From assembly GCA_963704545.1 (NCBI GenBank), contig OY969915.1:1054001-1118000 (forward strand): a DNA stretch of 64,000 nucleotides. The letters run 5' to 3'. The DNA comes from VRUE01 sp963704545 (GTDB taxonomy: Bacteria > Actinomycetota > Thermoleophilia > Solirubrobacterales > 70-9). A program made the translations under genes and the position numbers. The notes under the pieces are model-generated. The model was not told the origin of the DNA. It worked only from the letters and a program-made list of their open reading frames with translations, and ran no database searches. This document shows positions 8,140-18,609 of this stretch, one piece after another (within the stretch, counting starts at the first letter, position 1; the number at the start of each line of letters is the position of its first letter).

Positions 8140-9075
8140 ATGTTGAGCGAAGGGATGCTCGAACAGGTGCGGGCAGGCGGGTTGTTGCCCGCCGACACCC
8201 GCGTCGTCGCCATGCTCTCCGGCGGGCGTGACTCGGTCTGCCTGGTCGACCTCGTCTCTCGCCTGCTGGGGGCGGGCGCGGTGACGGTCGTCCACGTCAA
8301 CTACGGGCTGCGGGACGACTCCGACCAGGACGAGGCCTTCTGCCGGGAGCTCTGCGAGCGCCTGAGCGTGCGGTTGGAGGTCGAGCGGCCGCGGCGGCCC
8401 GAGGGACCGGGCAACCTCCAGGCCTGGGCACGCGACACGCGCTACGCGGCGGCCGCTCGCCTGGCGCTGCCGGACGAGGCTCTGATCGCCACCGGGCACA
8501 CGGCCGACGACCAGGTCGAGACGATCCTCTACCGCCTCGCCTCCTCGCCCAGCCGCCGTGCCCTGCTCGGGATGCGGCCCCGCGACGGCAGCCTCGTGCG
8601 GCCCCTGCTCGGTTTCACCCGCGAGGAGACGACCGCCTACTGCGGAGAACGCGAATTGCGCTGGCGCGACGACCCGACCAACGAGGGGGCCGGCTACGCG
8701 CGAAACCGGTTGCGCCACGGCCTCCTGCCGGCCCTGGCCGAGATCCACCCGGCGGCGGCGCGCAACGTCCTGCGCACGGCGGAGCTGCTGCGCGACGAGG
8801 CGGAGATCCTCGACTCCCTGGTTGACGCGGAGCTGCGGAGCGCCAACGGCTCACGGGCGACCATCTCGCTCGATCGGCTCGAGCAGCTCCCGGGCGCGCT
8901 CCGTCGCCTGGTGGTCCAGCGCCTCGCCGACCGCGCCGCCGGCCGGCCGGTGCCGGGCGCCGCCAACCACGCCGACGAGGTCGCCGCCCTGCGGCGCACC
9001 GGTACAGCGATGCTCGACCTCGGCGGCGGCGTCCGCGCCGTGGTCGAGCGGGGCATCCTTCACGCAGAGCGCTGA
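8140..9075 (+). CDS. tilS: tRNA(Ile)-lysidine synthase
   Basis: A 311-residue TilS, which converts the wobble C of the tRNA-Ile CAU anticodon to lysidine with ATP. The PP-loop SGGRDS (residues 28-33), the 'ATGHTADDQVET' motif and the 'RNRLRH' motif are all present. The C-terminal tRNA-binding extension is short, as in many actinobacteria. It begins the conserved actinobacterial run tilS-hpt-ftsH, although here a secreted-protein gene lies between tilS and hpt. Confidence 0.95.
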   Translation: MLSEGMLEQVRAGGLLPADTRVVAMLSGGRDSVCLVDLVSRLLGAGAVTVVHVNYGLRDDSDQDEAFCRELCERLSVRLEVERPRRPEGPGNLQAWARDTRYAAAARLALPDEALIATGHTADDQVETILYRLASSPSRRALLGMRPRDGSLVRPLLGFTREETTAYCGERELRWRDDPTNEGAGYARNRLRHGLLPALAEIHPAAARNVLRTAELLRDEAEILDSLVDAELRSANGSRATISLDRLEQLPGALRRLVVQRLADRAAGRPVPGAANHADEVAALRRTGTAMLDLGGGVRAVVERGILHAER

Positions 9076-10035
9076 ATGCGCGCAGATAGAGTCCATCGGC
9101 ATATGGATCGAGGTCACTCTGGGTCGTTGCTGTGGGGGTGCGGCGTTCTGTTCGTCTGCTGCTTGGTGGCGGCCTGTGTGACACCTGGGTCGGCTACGGC
9201 ACTGCAACGCGCGGAATTCAACCTGCGCGGGGATGACGGGTTCGCCGTCAGCTTCGAGTTGAGGGGGCGCAGGGCGATCTTTGTCGCCGGCCAAAGTCGC
9301 GAAACGCGATCCTCTGCGAGTGGGGTCGCGGCGGAGTACGTCGCACGAGGCAACATCGCGCACGATCGCGTACGAGCGCGTTTCGGAGGTCGTGGCAGGA
9401 TCGCCGTGAGGTTCGAGCAGCTGGGCGAGACCGTGCGGCGTGATCCTCCGCCTCATTGCGAAGGCGCGCCGAAGGTCATCCGTCGCGGTTTCTTCATCGG
9501 CACGATCAGATTTCACGGCGAGCGCGGCTACACCGCAGTCGATGCCACTCGCGCGGAGGGGAAGCTGCAAATCGTTCCGCCCTGGCGATGCCCGAAACGG
9601 ACCCGGGTTTCGAGGGAAGCCCGGGCGGCTGCCTGGGAAGAAGGGCGGCCCGCGGTTCTCGAGGCCGAGGAAGGACAGCGCGGCAGGCGCACCCTCTTCG
9701 AGGTAGCCGCAGACCGCTACCCAGATGAGGGCGAACAAGGGGGAACGCGGTTCCTGGCCGCTCGCTTCGAACGGCGGCCGACGATGCGCATACGCCGCTT
9801 CGCCTACGCCTTTGGAAAGGAGAAGACCTTCGTCTGTGACGATGAGCTCACCTGGGCGACGGTTGAGCCGCCGGGCCCGTTTTCCGGCTCAGCCAGCTTC
9901 TTGCGAAGCGCCCGGCCAACCTGGATCGGGTCCCTGAGCGTGGAGCTGCCCGGTGCAGGATCCGTTCCGCTCACGGGTGACGCCTACACCGCGCGTTTCT
10001 ACTGGGGTGTGCCGGAGCAAGGCCCCGGCTACTGA
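9076..10035 (+). CDS. Secreted protein of unknown function
   Basis: A 319-residue protein whose ATG immediately follows the tilS stop codon. After a basic start it has a hydrophobic leader (LLWGCGVLFVCCLVAACVT), which could be a signal peptide or, at VAAC, a lipobox. The mature part is rich in beta strands and Arg, with segments like 'GGRGRIAVRFEQLGETVR' and 'FFIGTIRFHGERGYTAVDA' and a pair of Cys (HCEGAP, WRCPKR) that may form a disulfide. I do not recognise the family, though this strand pattern occurs in lineage-specific thermoleophilial surface proteins. A later ATG at 9103 would give a better-shaped leader. Its codon use is less GC-biased than that of tilS or hpt. Confidence 0.7.
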   Translation: MRADRVHRHMDRGHSGSLLWGCGVLFVCCLVAACVTPGSATALQRAEFNLRGDDGFAVSFELRGRRAIFVAGQSRETRSSASGVAAEYVARGNIAHDRVRARFGGRGRIAVRFEQLGETVRRDPPPHCEGAPKVIRRGFFIGTIRFHGERGYTAVDATRAEGKLQIVPPWRCPKRTRVSREARAAAWEEGRPAVLEAEEGQRGRRTLFEVAADRYPDEGEQGGTRFLAARFERRPTMRIRRFAYAFGKEKTFVCDDELTWATVEPPGPFSGSASFLRSARPTWIGSLSVELPGAGSVPLTGDAYTARFYWGVPEQGPGY

Positions 10036-10068
10036 GCGCTGACCCATGTCCTATCTAGACTGCGCCGC

Positions 10069-10599
10069 GTGAGCAAGTCGGCGATCGGCGAGACCCTCGT
10101 CTCCAGCGAGGACCTGCAGCGGCGCGTCGCCGAGTTGGGCCGGCAGATCAGCGACGACTACGCCGGTCGCGACCTCTTCCTGGTCGGGGTGCTGAAGGGC
10201 GCCGTGCTCTTCCTCGCCGACCTGATGCGCAACGTCAGCGTGCCCTGCGAGGTGGACTTCATGGCCGTCTCCAGCTACGGCTCGCAGACCGACTCCTCCG
10301 GCGTGGTGCGGATCATGAAGGATCTCGACGCCCCGATCGAGGGCCGCGACGTGCTGATCGTCGAGGACATCGTCGACTCGGGCCTCACGCTGCAGTACCT
10401 GATGCGCAACCTGGAAGCGCGCAATCCGGCTTCGCTGGAGGTCTGCGCCCTGCTGACCAAGCCCGAGCGGCTGCGTGCCGGGGTGAAGCCGCCTCGCTAC
10501 ATCGGCTTCGAGATACCCAACCGCTTCGCGATCGGCTACGGCCTCGACCACGCCCAGCGCTACCGCAACCTCTCCTACGTCGCCGCACTGGACGCCTAG
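10069..10599 (+). CDS. hpt: Hypoxanthine phosphoribosyltransferase
   Basis: A 176-residue purine salvage enzyme that turns hypoxanthine or guanine plus PRPP into IMP or GMP. The PRPP-binding loop VLIVEDIVDSGLTL is intact, and 'VGVLKGAVLFLADL' and 'VDFMAVSSYG' match the HPRT fold. The GTG start at 10069 fits the family N-terminus (ISSEDLQRRVAELGRQI type). It sits directly before ftsH, as in most actinobacteria. Confidence 0.96.
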   Translation: MSKSAIGETLVSSEDLQRRVAELGRQISDDYAGRDLFLVGVLKGAVLFLADLMRNVSVPCEVDFMAVSSYGSQTDSSGVVRIMKDLDAPIEGRDVLIVEDIVDSGLTLQYLMRNLEARNPASLEVCALLTKPERLRAGVKPPRYIGFEIPNRFAIGYGLDHAQRYRNLSYVAALDA

Positions 10600-10648
10600 G
10601 CAGCAGGCCTGGCTAGCCGAAACTGCCCTGGTACGCTGAATTTTCCCT

Positions 10649-12598
<1,950 letters not shown>

Positions 12599-12604
12599 TG
12601 TGGG

Positions 12605-12705
12605 CAGGCGGGCGGGGGATGCCTCCCGTCCGTCCAAGTCGTCGCGCTAATTAGCGCGACGACTTTGAGTATCCGCCCGGTCGGGAGGCATCCCCCGCCC
12701 GCCTG
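12605..12705. repeat. Family D nested palindrome, copy 1
   Basis: Outer arms of 24 nt pair perfectly (12605-12628 with 12682-12705). Inside is a 30-nt perfect palindrome (12636-12665) centred on GCTAATTAGC, followed by the asymmetric stretch TGAGTATCCGCCCG. The same inner design, in the opposite orientation and with different outer arms, recurs at 17733-17831. It fills the ftsH-folP gap and could end ftsH transcription in RNA form. Confidence 0.85.
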
Positions 12706-12732
12706 ACGGGCGGCTCTCGCGATACTTCGCTC

Positions 12733-13520
12733 ATGAAGTCGAAGCTGATGGGTGTCGTGAACGTCACGCCGGACTCGTTTTCGGACGGGGGCCGGTTCCT
12801 CGATGCGGATGCTGCGATCGCGCATGGTGAAGAGCTTTTGAGGGATGGGGCGGCGATCTTGGACGTGGGGGGGAATCGACTCGGCCGGGGGCGGAGCCCG
12901 TCAGCGCCGAGGAAGAGCTGAGGAGGGTTGAGCCGGTGGTCTCTGGGCTTGCTGAGGCGGCGACGGTTTCGATCGATACGTCGAAGGCGCCCGTGGCCGC
13001 GGCGGCGATCGACGCGGGGGCATCGATCGTCAACGACGTGACGGCATTGCAGGGGGACCCTGAGATGGCTTCGCTGTGCGCCGAGCGGGGCGTCGTCGTC
13101 GTGCTCATGCACATGCCCGGGGATCCGCGCACGATGCAGGACGATCCTCGCTATGACGACGTCGTCGACGACGTCAAGGCCTTTCTCGCCGAGCGGCTGG
13201 AGTTCGCCGTGTCGCAGGGCATCGGCGAGGACAGGATCTGGCTGGACCCGGGGATCGGGTTTGGCAAGACGCTGGAGCACAACCTGGAGCTGTTGCGCCG
13301 GCTGGGCGAGCTGCGCGACCTCGGTCGACCGCTGGTGGTGGGCACCTCGCGGAAGAGCTTCATCGGCAAGGTCGACGGGTCCGAGGTGAGCGCTCGGCTG
13401 GGCGGCACCGTTGCCTCGTCGGTCCTCGCGGTCGCCAACGGAGCCGAGGTACTCCGCGTTCACGACGTGCGCGAGGTCTCCCAGGCGCTCCGCATGGCCG
13501 AGGTCACGCTATCCGGCTAG
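12733..13520 (+). pseudogene. folP: Dihydropteroate synthase, frameshifted at a G7 tract
   Basis: Dihydropteroate synthase joins p-aminobenzoate to dihydropterin pyrophosphate in folate synthesis. The N-terminal part reads MGVVNVTPDSFSDGG and reaches LDVGG, where the family continues ESTRPGA. Here the frame is lost after seven G (12867-12873). One extra G restores GGESTRPGAEPVSAEEEL and the rest of the enzyme, including SIDTSK, VNDVTAL, DPGIGFGKT and the 'VGTSRKSF' motif, to the stop at 13520. All other motifs are intact, and folB and folK follow, so a homopolymer sequencing error is more likely than true loss. Its last 17 nt overlap the convergent NTPase gene. Confidence 0.9.
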
Positions 13521-15786
13521 CCCTGCGCAAGCCCGTGGAGGTTTCGAGGCCATTGGCCGCGTCTTCGGGCGGTCGTTGCTGGTAGGTGCGACGGATCTGC
13601 TGGAGCCATTTGGTCGCGTGCTGTCGCTGTCGATCGCGCTTGCGCGTAGCCAGCAGCCGGCGGTCGGTCACCCTGATGATGTTGTCGACCAGGACCGGCC
13701 CCAGCTCTCGCACCTCGGGCTCCTGCAGGGAGGAGCGGTAGAGATGCGCCGAGACCGCCATCGTGGCGTCCCTCAGCAGGGAATCCGCCGGCAGCGTCTC
13801 CAGCAGGGTCCGCAGCTGGTGAGGCCAGCCCGCGCTCCCGTTGTGCGCGTGGAGCCAAGTGGCGAGGCAGCGTGCCGCGGGAGACCCGGTGCGCTCGTCG
13901 TCGAGGCAGTCCGCGACGATCGTCGAGAGGTTTTGGCTGCCGAGGCGACCCTGCATGCAGACAGTCACCACGAATAGGGCTCCCACCGCAAGGATGCTTC
14001 GTAAGATCCGCTCCGATTCCTCGGGGGGGAGCTTGCGGTCCCCGAGCCTCGCAGCTACGAACTCGGTCAGGCCGCCGCGGAAGGGTCCTTCGCTTGAGCT
14101 TTCTCCTATCAGCAGCCCGGCCAGCAGCAGCCATCCGGAGATTGCCGTCCCGAGCGCTTCTCGCTTGAGCTCGACGTCGTCCGCGAGCTCGGATCTCTCG
14201 AGTACGTCCGAGAGCAGCGAGACCGCTTCGTTCAATTGCAGGGCTGCCTCGAACCGAGGCCTGTCGATCTTCGCGCCCTCCTGGGTCAGAATGTCCGGGA
14301 TCCGATCGCCCTGGACGTCGATTTCGGCCACCACCTGCCGTGAGGGAAGCAGGCCGAGCACCTCGCCCAGATGCTCGGCCTTCCAGAGGCCCGCCGAGCC
14401 GATCTCCTCCAGCAGCTCGTCGACCCGCTCCCCCGTCATGAACGGCGTGACGGCTTCGATCGTGCTTTGGGCGTGGGCCTTCGCCGTAACGAGGATCTCC
14501 CGGTCGTTGCGCCGCAGGGCCGCGGCATGGCGAATCACGTCCCCGTTTCTGCGGCAGTCGTCGAGCACCTCCAGCCTGTGAACGGGATCCTCGAGCATCC
14601 AGTGGGCCATGAAGAGGTCGAGCACGGCGCGCTGAAATGACACTCGGCGGTTGCGCTCCAGCAGCACCGTGCTGGATATCAGGCCGCGCAGCGCGTCGCT
14701 TGCGATGCGGCTCAGCCCCTTTTCGCCGAAGTAGTCGGCGAGGAAGGCTTCAGCCTCGGACGTCGCCATCGAGTGGTCCTTCCGGCCGTAGAGCGCGTGC
14801 GCCAATTCCCCCAGCAGATGCGTACGGTGGCGAGCGAGCCGCAACGTTCCGCTCGACACGTTGTCGAGCAGGAAGCTGACGAGGCCATCCAGCAGCGTGC
14901 TCTCGTTCAGGTCGGGTTCCGGATTCCGCTGTGCAGCGACAACGGCGAGCAGGGCAGCCGCCGTGGACGGATTGCGCGGGAGCCGCAGCCGCAGGATCAT
15001 CTCGTCGATTCGCTCGACGTCGGCGGGGGCGACGTTGGCGATTCGCCCCAGCTGACGAACCTGCCGGCTCTCGAAGGGAGCCAGGAACACGAGTCGGAAG
15101 GAAATTCCGGCATCTTCCAGGCGCGCGGTGACCCCGCCGGCCCAGTCCTCGTTGCATCCGATGAGGTAGCGATGGCGGGGATTGGCCCGCACGAACTCGA
15201 TGATCCGCTCCTGCTTCCTCTCTGGTGCCTTTTCGAAGTCGGCGATGACCAGGTGGAGGTCCGGGTCGCGCGAATCCGACTGTCTGTGCCCGAAGACCGC
15301 CGACGCTTTCGCCAGCGTCGCTCCGACCTTCGCCGTTCCAAAGCTCGAGTCCTTGGCCTGGATCAAGGCGGGCATCCTGCTGTCGTCGTGTCGATACTGG
15401 TCCGTCAGCTGCCAGAGCAGGCCGCATGAGACGCCGGCCTGGTGAGAGCCGGCGAGAATGGTGACCGGGGGATCCCCCTTTGTCCCCTCCGATGCGTCCA
15501 GCGGATTCGTCTCCTGGGTTGAGAGCCGGGTGGTTGACGCCGCCGCGAGGCTGGTCTCCCCCGGGGGGGCTTCGAGGAAGCGCGGCTCGGCCAGCACCTC
15601 CTCGATCGAGGTGGCGGCAGTGGCTCGCATCAGCTCCTCCGGCATCCGCTCCAGGGCGAACTCCGCTATCGATCGAATCACCGCCGAGAAGCGGGGATGC
15701 CCCAGGTTCTTCCGTCGGCTCGCGGACGGCAGGTCGAATCTCTTGCTGCCGTTCGCGGCCGTCTTCGAGGTCTTTGTCGAAGACAC
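13504..15786 (-). CDS. STAND/NACHT-like NTPase part of a broken metallophosphoesterase fusion
   Basis: A 760-codon frame with normal amino-acid composition. Residues 105-330 resemble a P-loop NTPase of STAND/NACHT type: a strand and loop VTILAGSHQAGVS at the Walker A site (G113 to S120, with the lysine replaced by Val119), a Walker-B-like LHLVIADFEK, a sensor-like 'RYLIGCNED', and a winged-helix-like region near 'LRLPRNPSTAAALLA'. The remainder is all-helical, like the sensor regions of such proteins. The only start is GTG 15786, which lies inside the coding frame of the phosphoesterase, with no stop of that frame nearby. The two frames therefore probably formed one protein of about 1,050 residues. 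A defence role is inference. Confidence 0.7.
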   Translation of the reverse strand: MSSTKTSKTAANGSKRFDLPSASRRKNLGHPRFSAVIRSIAEFALERMPEELMRATAATSIEEVLAEPRFLEAPPGETSLAAASTTRLSTQETNPLDASEGTKGDPPVTILAGSHQAGVSCGLLWQLTDQYRHDDSRMPALIQAKDSSFGTAKVGATLAKASAVFGHRQSDSRDPDLHLVIADFEKAPERKQERIIEFVRANPRHRYLIGCNEDWAGGVTARLEDAGISFRLVFLAPFESRQVRQLGRIANVAPADVERIDEMILRLRLPRNPSTAAALLAVVAAQRNPEPDLNESTLLDGLVSFLLDNVSSGTLRLARHRTHLLGELAHALYGRKDHSMATSEAEAFLADYFGEKGLSRIASDALRGLISSTVLLERNRRVSFQRAVLDLFMAHWMLEDPVHRLEVLDDCRRNGDVIRHAAALRRNDREILVTAKAHAQSTIEAVTPFMTGERVDELLEEIGSAGLWKAEHLGEVLGLLPSRQVVAEIDVQGDRIPDILTQEGAKIDRPRFEAALQLNEAVSLLSDVLERSELADDVELKREALGTAISGWLLLAGLLIGESSSEGPFRGGLTEFVAARLGDRKLPPEESERILRSILAVGALFVVTVCMQGRLGSQNLSTIVADCLDDERTGSPAARCLATWLHAHNGSAGWPHQLRTLLETLPADSLLRDATMAVSAHLYRSSLQEPEVRELGPVLVDNIIRVTDRRLLATRKRDRQRQHATKWLQQIRRTYQQRPPEDAANGLETSTGLRRASRIA

Positions 15787-16676
15787 CTCGCATCTGTTGC
15801 CAGCGGCGGAAGTGTGCGACGACCGTTCGATCCTCGACGTCCACGTCGAGGATCTCGAAGCTGTTCGGAAATTCGCGATGCAGGTAAAGGCTTCCGGTGC
15901 TCAGCTGGAGGACCTCGCCGTGCGGGCTCTGTCTGGCGACGGGATTTGGACTGTGCTCGTGCCCGGAGAGCACGATCACACCTCGGCTCTCGAATTCGGC
16001 CTGCGCCCGCTCGGCGTCGAAGGGCGCGAGCCAGCCGAGCGGGTGGTGATGGACGACGAGCCGAACGTCGGCGTCGGCGATCGCGTTCAGCGCGCCTTCG
16101 ACCTGTCGAGTGCCGAGCAGCAGCTTGCCTTTGTCCAGCTTGCCCGACGAGCGCCAGGAGGAGTTGAGTGCGGCGATGGCAACCGAATGCCCCTCCAGGA
16201 GGAAGCGGTGGACGAAGCTGAGGGGTCCCGGCTGGGGCGGAAGCTCGGCGCCGTAGAAACCGCGATGGAAGTCGGTCCAGTTATCGAGTCGCCTGGTCTC
16301 TCGGTCGAGAATCTCGCGCGAGTCGAGGAGAGAGTCGATCTGTTCGCGGGTGGCGAGCCTGCCGGCCAGGTGTCGCTCCTCCTTGGCGTGGATCGCCGCC
16401 TGGGAAACGTCGTGGTTACCGGCCGCCAGGATCAGTTGCCTCGGTTCGAGCCCGAGGCGTTCCATCAGCGGCTCGAGCAGCAGCGCTCGACCCAGCTCGA
16501 GCTCCTCCGGCGTCCCCCTGTCGGCGAGATCACCGCTGAAGACGCCAATGTCGATCTTCTTCTCGGTGTGGAACGCCGAGACGTCGCGGAGCATCGCTGC
16601 GACCAGCGCGCGCCGATCGTGGATCTGGGCATTCGAAGCATGAAGGTCTGAGATGTGAAGGATCCGATAGATCACA
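15787..16676 (-). CDS. Calcineurin-like metallophosphoesterase part of the same broken gene
   Basis: The N-terminal domain carries every calcineurin-type phosphoesterase motif: SDLH (Asp10, His12), SGDLADRG (Asp49), AAGNHD (Asn87, His88), VVHHHPLGW and LSGHEHS. It should bind two metals and cleave a phosphodiester or phosphomonoester. I chose GTG 16676 because the protein then begins MIYRILHISDLH, as in the family. An ATG at 16828 would lie inside folB. The frame stays open to 14750, but after about 15760 it reads as Arg/Gly-rich noise while the NTPase frame (shifted by +1) becomes protein-like. Hence a frame break near 15730-15790. Confidence 0.8.
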
Positions 16677-16811
16677 TGCCCCTGCCCGACTGGATCTGCC
16701 CTGGGTAACCGATAACTTGGGTCAGAATAACTGAGAAAACGAATGTCTTTGATTAATGAAACCGAGGCCCGATGCAACTCTTTCGGGCGAGCGGGATAGA
16801 TTGGTTCTCCG

Positions 16812-17234
16812 ATGGAGTCACACGGCAACGGGACGGAGTCGAGCGTCGAGGTCGAGCTGCGCGGGCTCTCGATCTACACCCATCACGGGGTCAGCGACTC
16901 CGAGCAGGAGGTGGGCCAGCGGCTCGAGTTCGACATCTCCTTCGACGTTCCCGACTGCGACGCCGTGCTGACCGACCGGATCGAGGACACGGTCGACTAT
17001 GGCGACGTCTGCGACATCGTCACCCTCGCCGCGACCGAGCGCAGCTACCGTACCCTCGAGCGCCTCGCCCAGGTGATCGGCCAGCGCCTGATGGAGCGCT
17101 ACGGCTGCGCTTCCGTCCGCGTCCGCGCCGCCAAGCCCGAGCCGCCGTTGCCGCTGGCGATTCAGGAGGTCGCGGTCGAGGTCGTCCACGAACGCACGGA
17201 CGAGCCCGAAGAAGACGGCCCCGAAGAGGTCTGA
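16812..17234 (+). CDS. folB: Dihydroneopterin aldolase
   Basis: A 140-residue enzyme that converts dihydroneopterin to hydroxymethyl-dihydropterin. The family opening VELRGLSIYTHHGVSDSEQ, the 'DTVDYGDVCDIV' segment (substrate-binding), and 'VRVRAAKPEPPLP' are all visible. An acidic tail (DEPEEDGPEE) is added at the C-terminus. It is translated just ahead of folK (2-nt gap) and supplies FolK's substrate. The 135-nt region before it is AT-rich compared with the surroundings and must hold promoters for both folB and the divergent phosphoesterase gene. Confidence 0.95.
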   Translation: MESHGNGTESSVEVELRGLSIYTHHGVSDSEQEVGQRLEFDISFDVPDCDAVLTDRIEDTVDYGDVCDIVTLAATERSYRTLERLAQVIGQRLMERYGCASVRVRAAKPEPPLPLAIQEVAVEVVHERTDEPEEDGPEEV

Positions 17235-17236
17235 CC

Positions 17237-17734
17237 GTGTCCACGCGGGTTGGCTATCTGGGCCTGGGCTCGAACGTCGGTGACCGCGAGTCCCACCTGC
17301 GGGCGGCTATCGAGCTGCTGGCCCGGCGTGGGGTGGAGGTCGACGCGGTCTCCTCCGCCTACGAGACCGAGCCGGTCGGCGAGGTGCTCGACCAGGCCGA
17401 CTTCCTCAACGCCGCGATCCGCATCCGCACCGAGCTGGAGCCGGAGGCGCTGCTCGACGCCTGCAAGAAGGTCGAGTCCGAGCGCGGCCGCGCACTCGAC
17501 GCCCCCCGTCACAGTCCTCGCCCACTCGACGTCGATCTCCTGCTGTTGGGCGACCTGCAGCTGAGCACCGACCGCTTGACGTTGCCCCATCCCGAGGTCA
17601 CCAGCCGCCGCTTCGTTCTGGCTCCGCTGCTCGAGCTGGACCCAGGCCTCACGCTCCCCGACGGCACCCGTCTCGCCCATGGCCTCGCGAAACTCGGCCC
17701 TGGTCAGCTTGTCCAAAAGCTGGGCCCGCTCTGA
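17237..17734 (+). CDS. folK: 2-amino-4-hydroxy-6-hydroxymethyldihydropteridine diphosphokinase
   Basis: A 165-residue HPPK that pyrophosphorylates hydroxymethyl-dihydropterin for FolP. Motifs: YLGLGSNVGDRESHL at the start, AVSSAYETEPVG, 'QADFLNAAI', and the metal-binding RPLDVDLLLLGD followed by LPHPEVTSRRFVLAPL. The GTG start at 17237 is 2 nt after the folB stop, so they are co-translated. The stop codon lies at the foot of a long inverted repeat. Confidence 0.96.
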   Translation: MSTRVGYLGLGSNVGDRESHLRAAIELLARRGVEVDAVSSAYETEPVGEVLDQADFLNAAIRIRTELEPEALLDACKKVESERGRALDAPRHSPRPLDVDLLLLGDLQLSTDRLTLPHPEVTSRRFVLAPLLELDPGLTLPDGTRLAHGLAKLGPGQLVQKLGPL

Positions 17735-17831
17735 CGGTGGTGCCGGGGCACTCCCGAACGGGCGGATACTCAAAACGGCGGGCTAATTAGCCCGCCGTTT
17801 GTCCGGGCGGGAGTGCCCCGGCACCACCGTC
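17733..17831. repeat. Family D nested palindrome, copy 2
   Basis: Perfect 24-nt outer arms (17733-17756 with 17808-17831) enclose GGGCGGATACTCA and a 28-nt perfect palindrome (17773-17800) with the core GCTAATTAGC. The inner part is the reverse complement of copy 1 at 12605-12705, while the outer arms differ in sequence. The left arm starts inside the folK stop codon and the right arm ends at the first base of the convergent gene's stop, so it may terminate both. Confidence 0.88.
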
Positions 17832-18586
17832 TAAGCCGTCGCCGGCTCGGAGCGCAGCGGCTGCATCCAGGTGGGCGGGAAGGCCGGGGGAGCGTCGCCG
17901 ACGTAGTCCGGGATCACGCGCCTCGCGAACTTGCCGGCGGGCCGGGCATCGATGATCGGCCGCAGGTCCTGCATCGTCATCGCCAGTCGCAAGCTCGGAG
18001 CGATCTGGTAGTCGGCGGCGTATAGCTGCTCTCCATCCAGGACGCCGGCCTCGATCCAGGCGTCGATGCGGTCGAGGAGGCCCGGCAACTCGGCGAGGCC
18101 GCGGCGGACGTTCTCGTCGGTGGCCTCGTTGTAGCGGGCGGTGAGGGCGAGGATCGGCGCCGCGGTCGCTACCGCCAAGCCGGTCGGAATCCCCAGCTTC
18201 GCCCCCTCCGAGAAGCTGCGCAGCGGCGCCTTGTCCTTGCGCAGGGTCCACCAGATCATCTGGCGGATCGGGTGCTGGAGCTCCTCGTCGCCGAAGCGCT
18301 CGGCCTCTTCGACGGCACGGCGCTTCTCGGGATCCTCGGGGAAGAGCGGCGGCTCGGGCTGGATGCGGTCCAGCTCGCGGGCGATCTCGCGCGAGCCCTG
18401 GATCTTGCGCCCGTCGATCTTCATCGCCGGCACGGTCTGTTTGGGAAAGCCCTGCACTCGAACCACGACCTTCTGCATCACCGGGAAGAGGTCGGTGCGC
18501 TTGAAGGGGATGCCCTTGGCCTTCAACATCGCCTGAACCGCCACGCCGGGATGCGAGCCGGGGATCGTGTAGAGCCGCACGTTCAT
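17831..18586 (-). CDS. Glutathione S-transferase-like protein
   Basis: A 251-residue protein with an N-terminal thioredoxin fold of GST type (MNVRLYTIPGSHPGVAVQAM, then 'FPKQTVPAMKIDGRKIQGSREI', where the cis-Pro and Glu/Ser glutathione-site residues are recognisable). An all-helical C-terminal domain follows. There is no catalytic Cys, and a Ser in 'PGSHPG' is at the usual active-site position. Actinobacteria lack glutathione, so the true thiol or function is unknown. It is divergent from coaX with a 23-nt gap and convergent with folK across the family D repeat. Confidence 0.8.
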   Translation of the reverse strand: MNVRLYTIPGSHPGVAVQAMLKAKGIPFKRTDLFPVMQKVVVRVQGFPKQTVPAMKIDGRKIQGSREIARELDRIQPEPPLFPEDPEKRRAVEEAERFGDEELQHPIRQMIWWTLRKDKAPLRSFSEGAKLGIPTGLAVATAAPILALTARYNEATDENVRRGLAELPGLLDRIDAWIEAGVLDGEQLYAADYQIAPSLRLAMTMQDLRPIIDARPAGKFARRVIPDYVGDAPPAFPPTWMQPLRSEPATA

Positions 18587-18609
18587 GGCGAGGCATCATA
18601 ATCGCCGCC

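Noticed and set aside
6979..8748. A 589-codon frame antisense to the cyclase and tilS genes
   Set aside because: No motif; both plus-strand genes have intact catalytic residues.
9076..10035. Secreted protein as a phage or mobile-element gene
   Set aside because: Codon use differs only mildly and no integrase, repeat or tRNA lies beside it.
14750..15786. Extension of the phosphoesterase frame past the NTPase start
   Set aside because: After about 15760 the frame turns Arg/Gly/Pro-rich and matches nothing; the coding signal is in the +1 frame.
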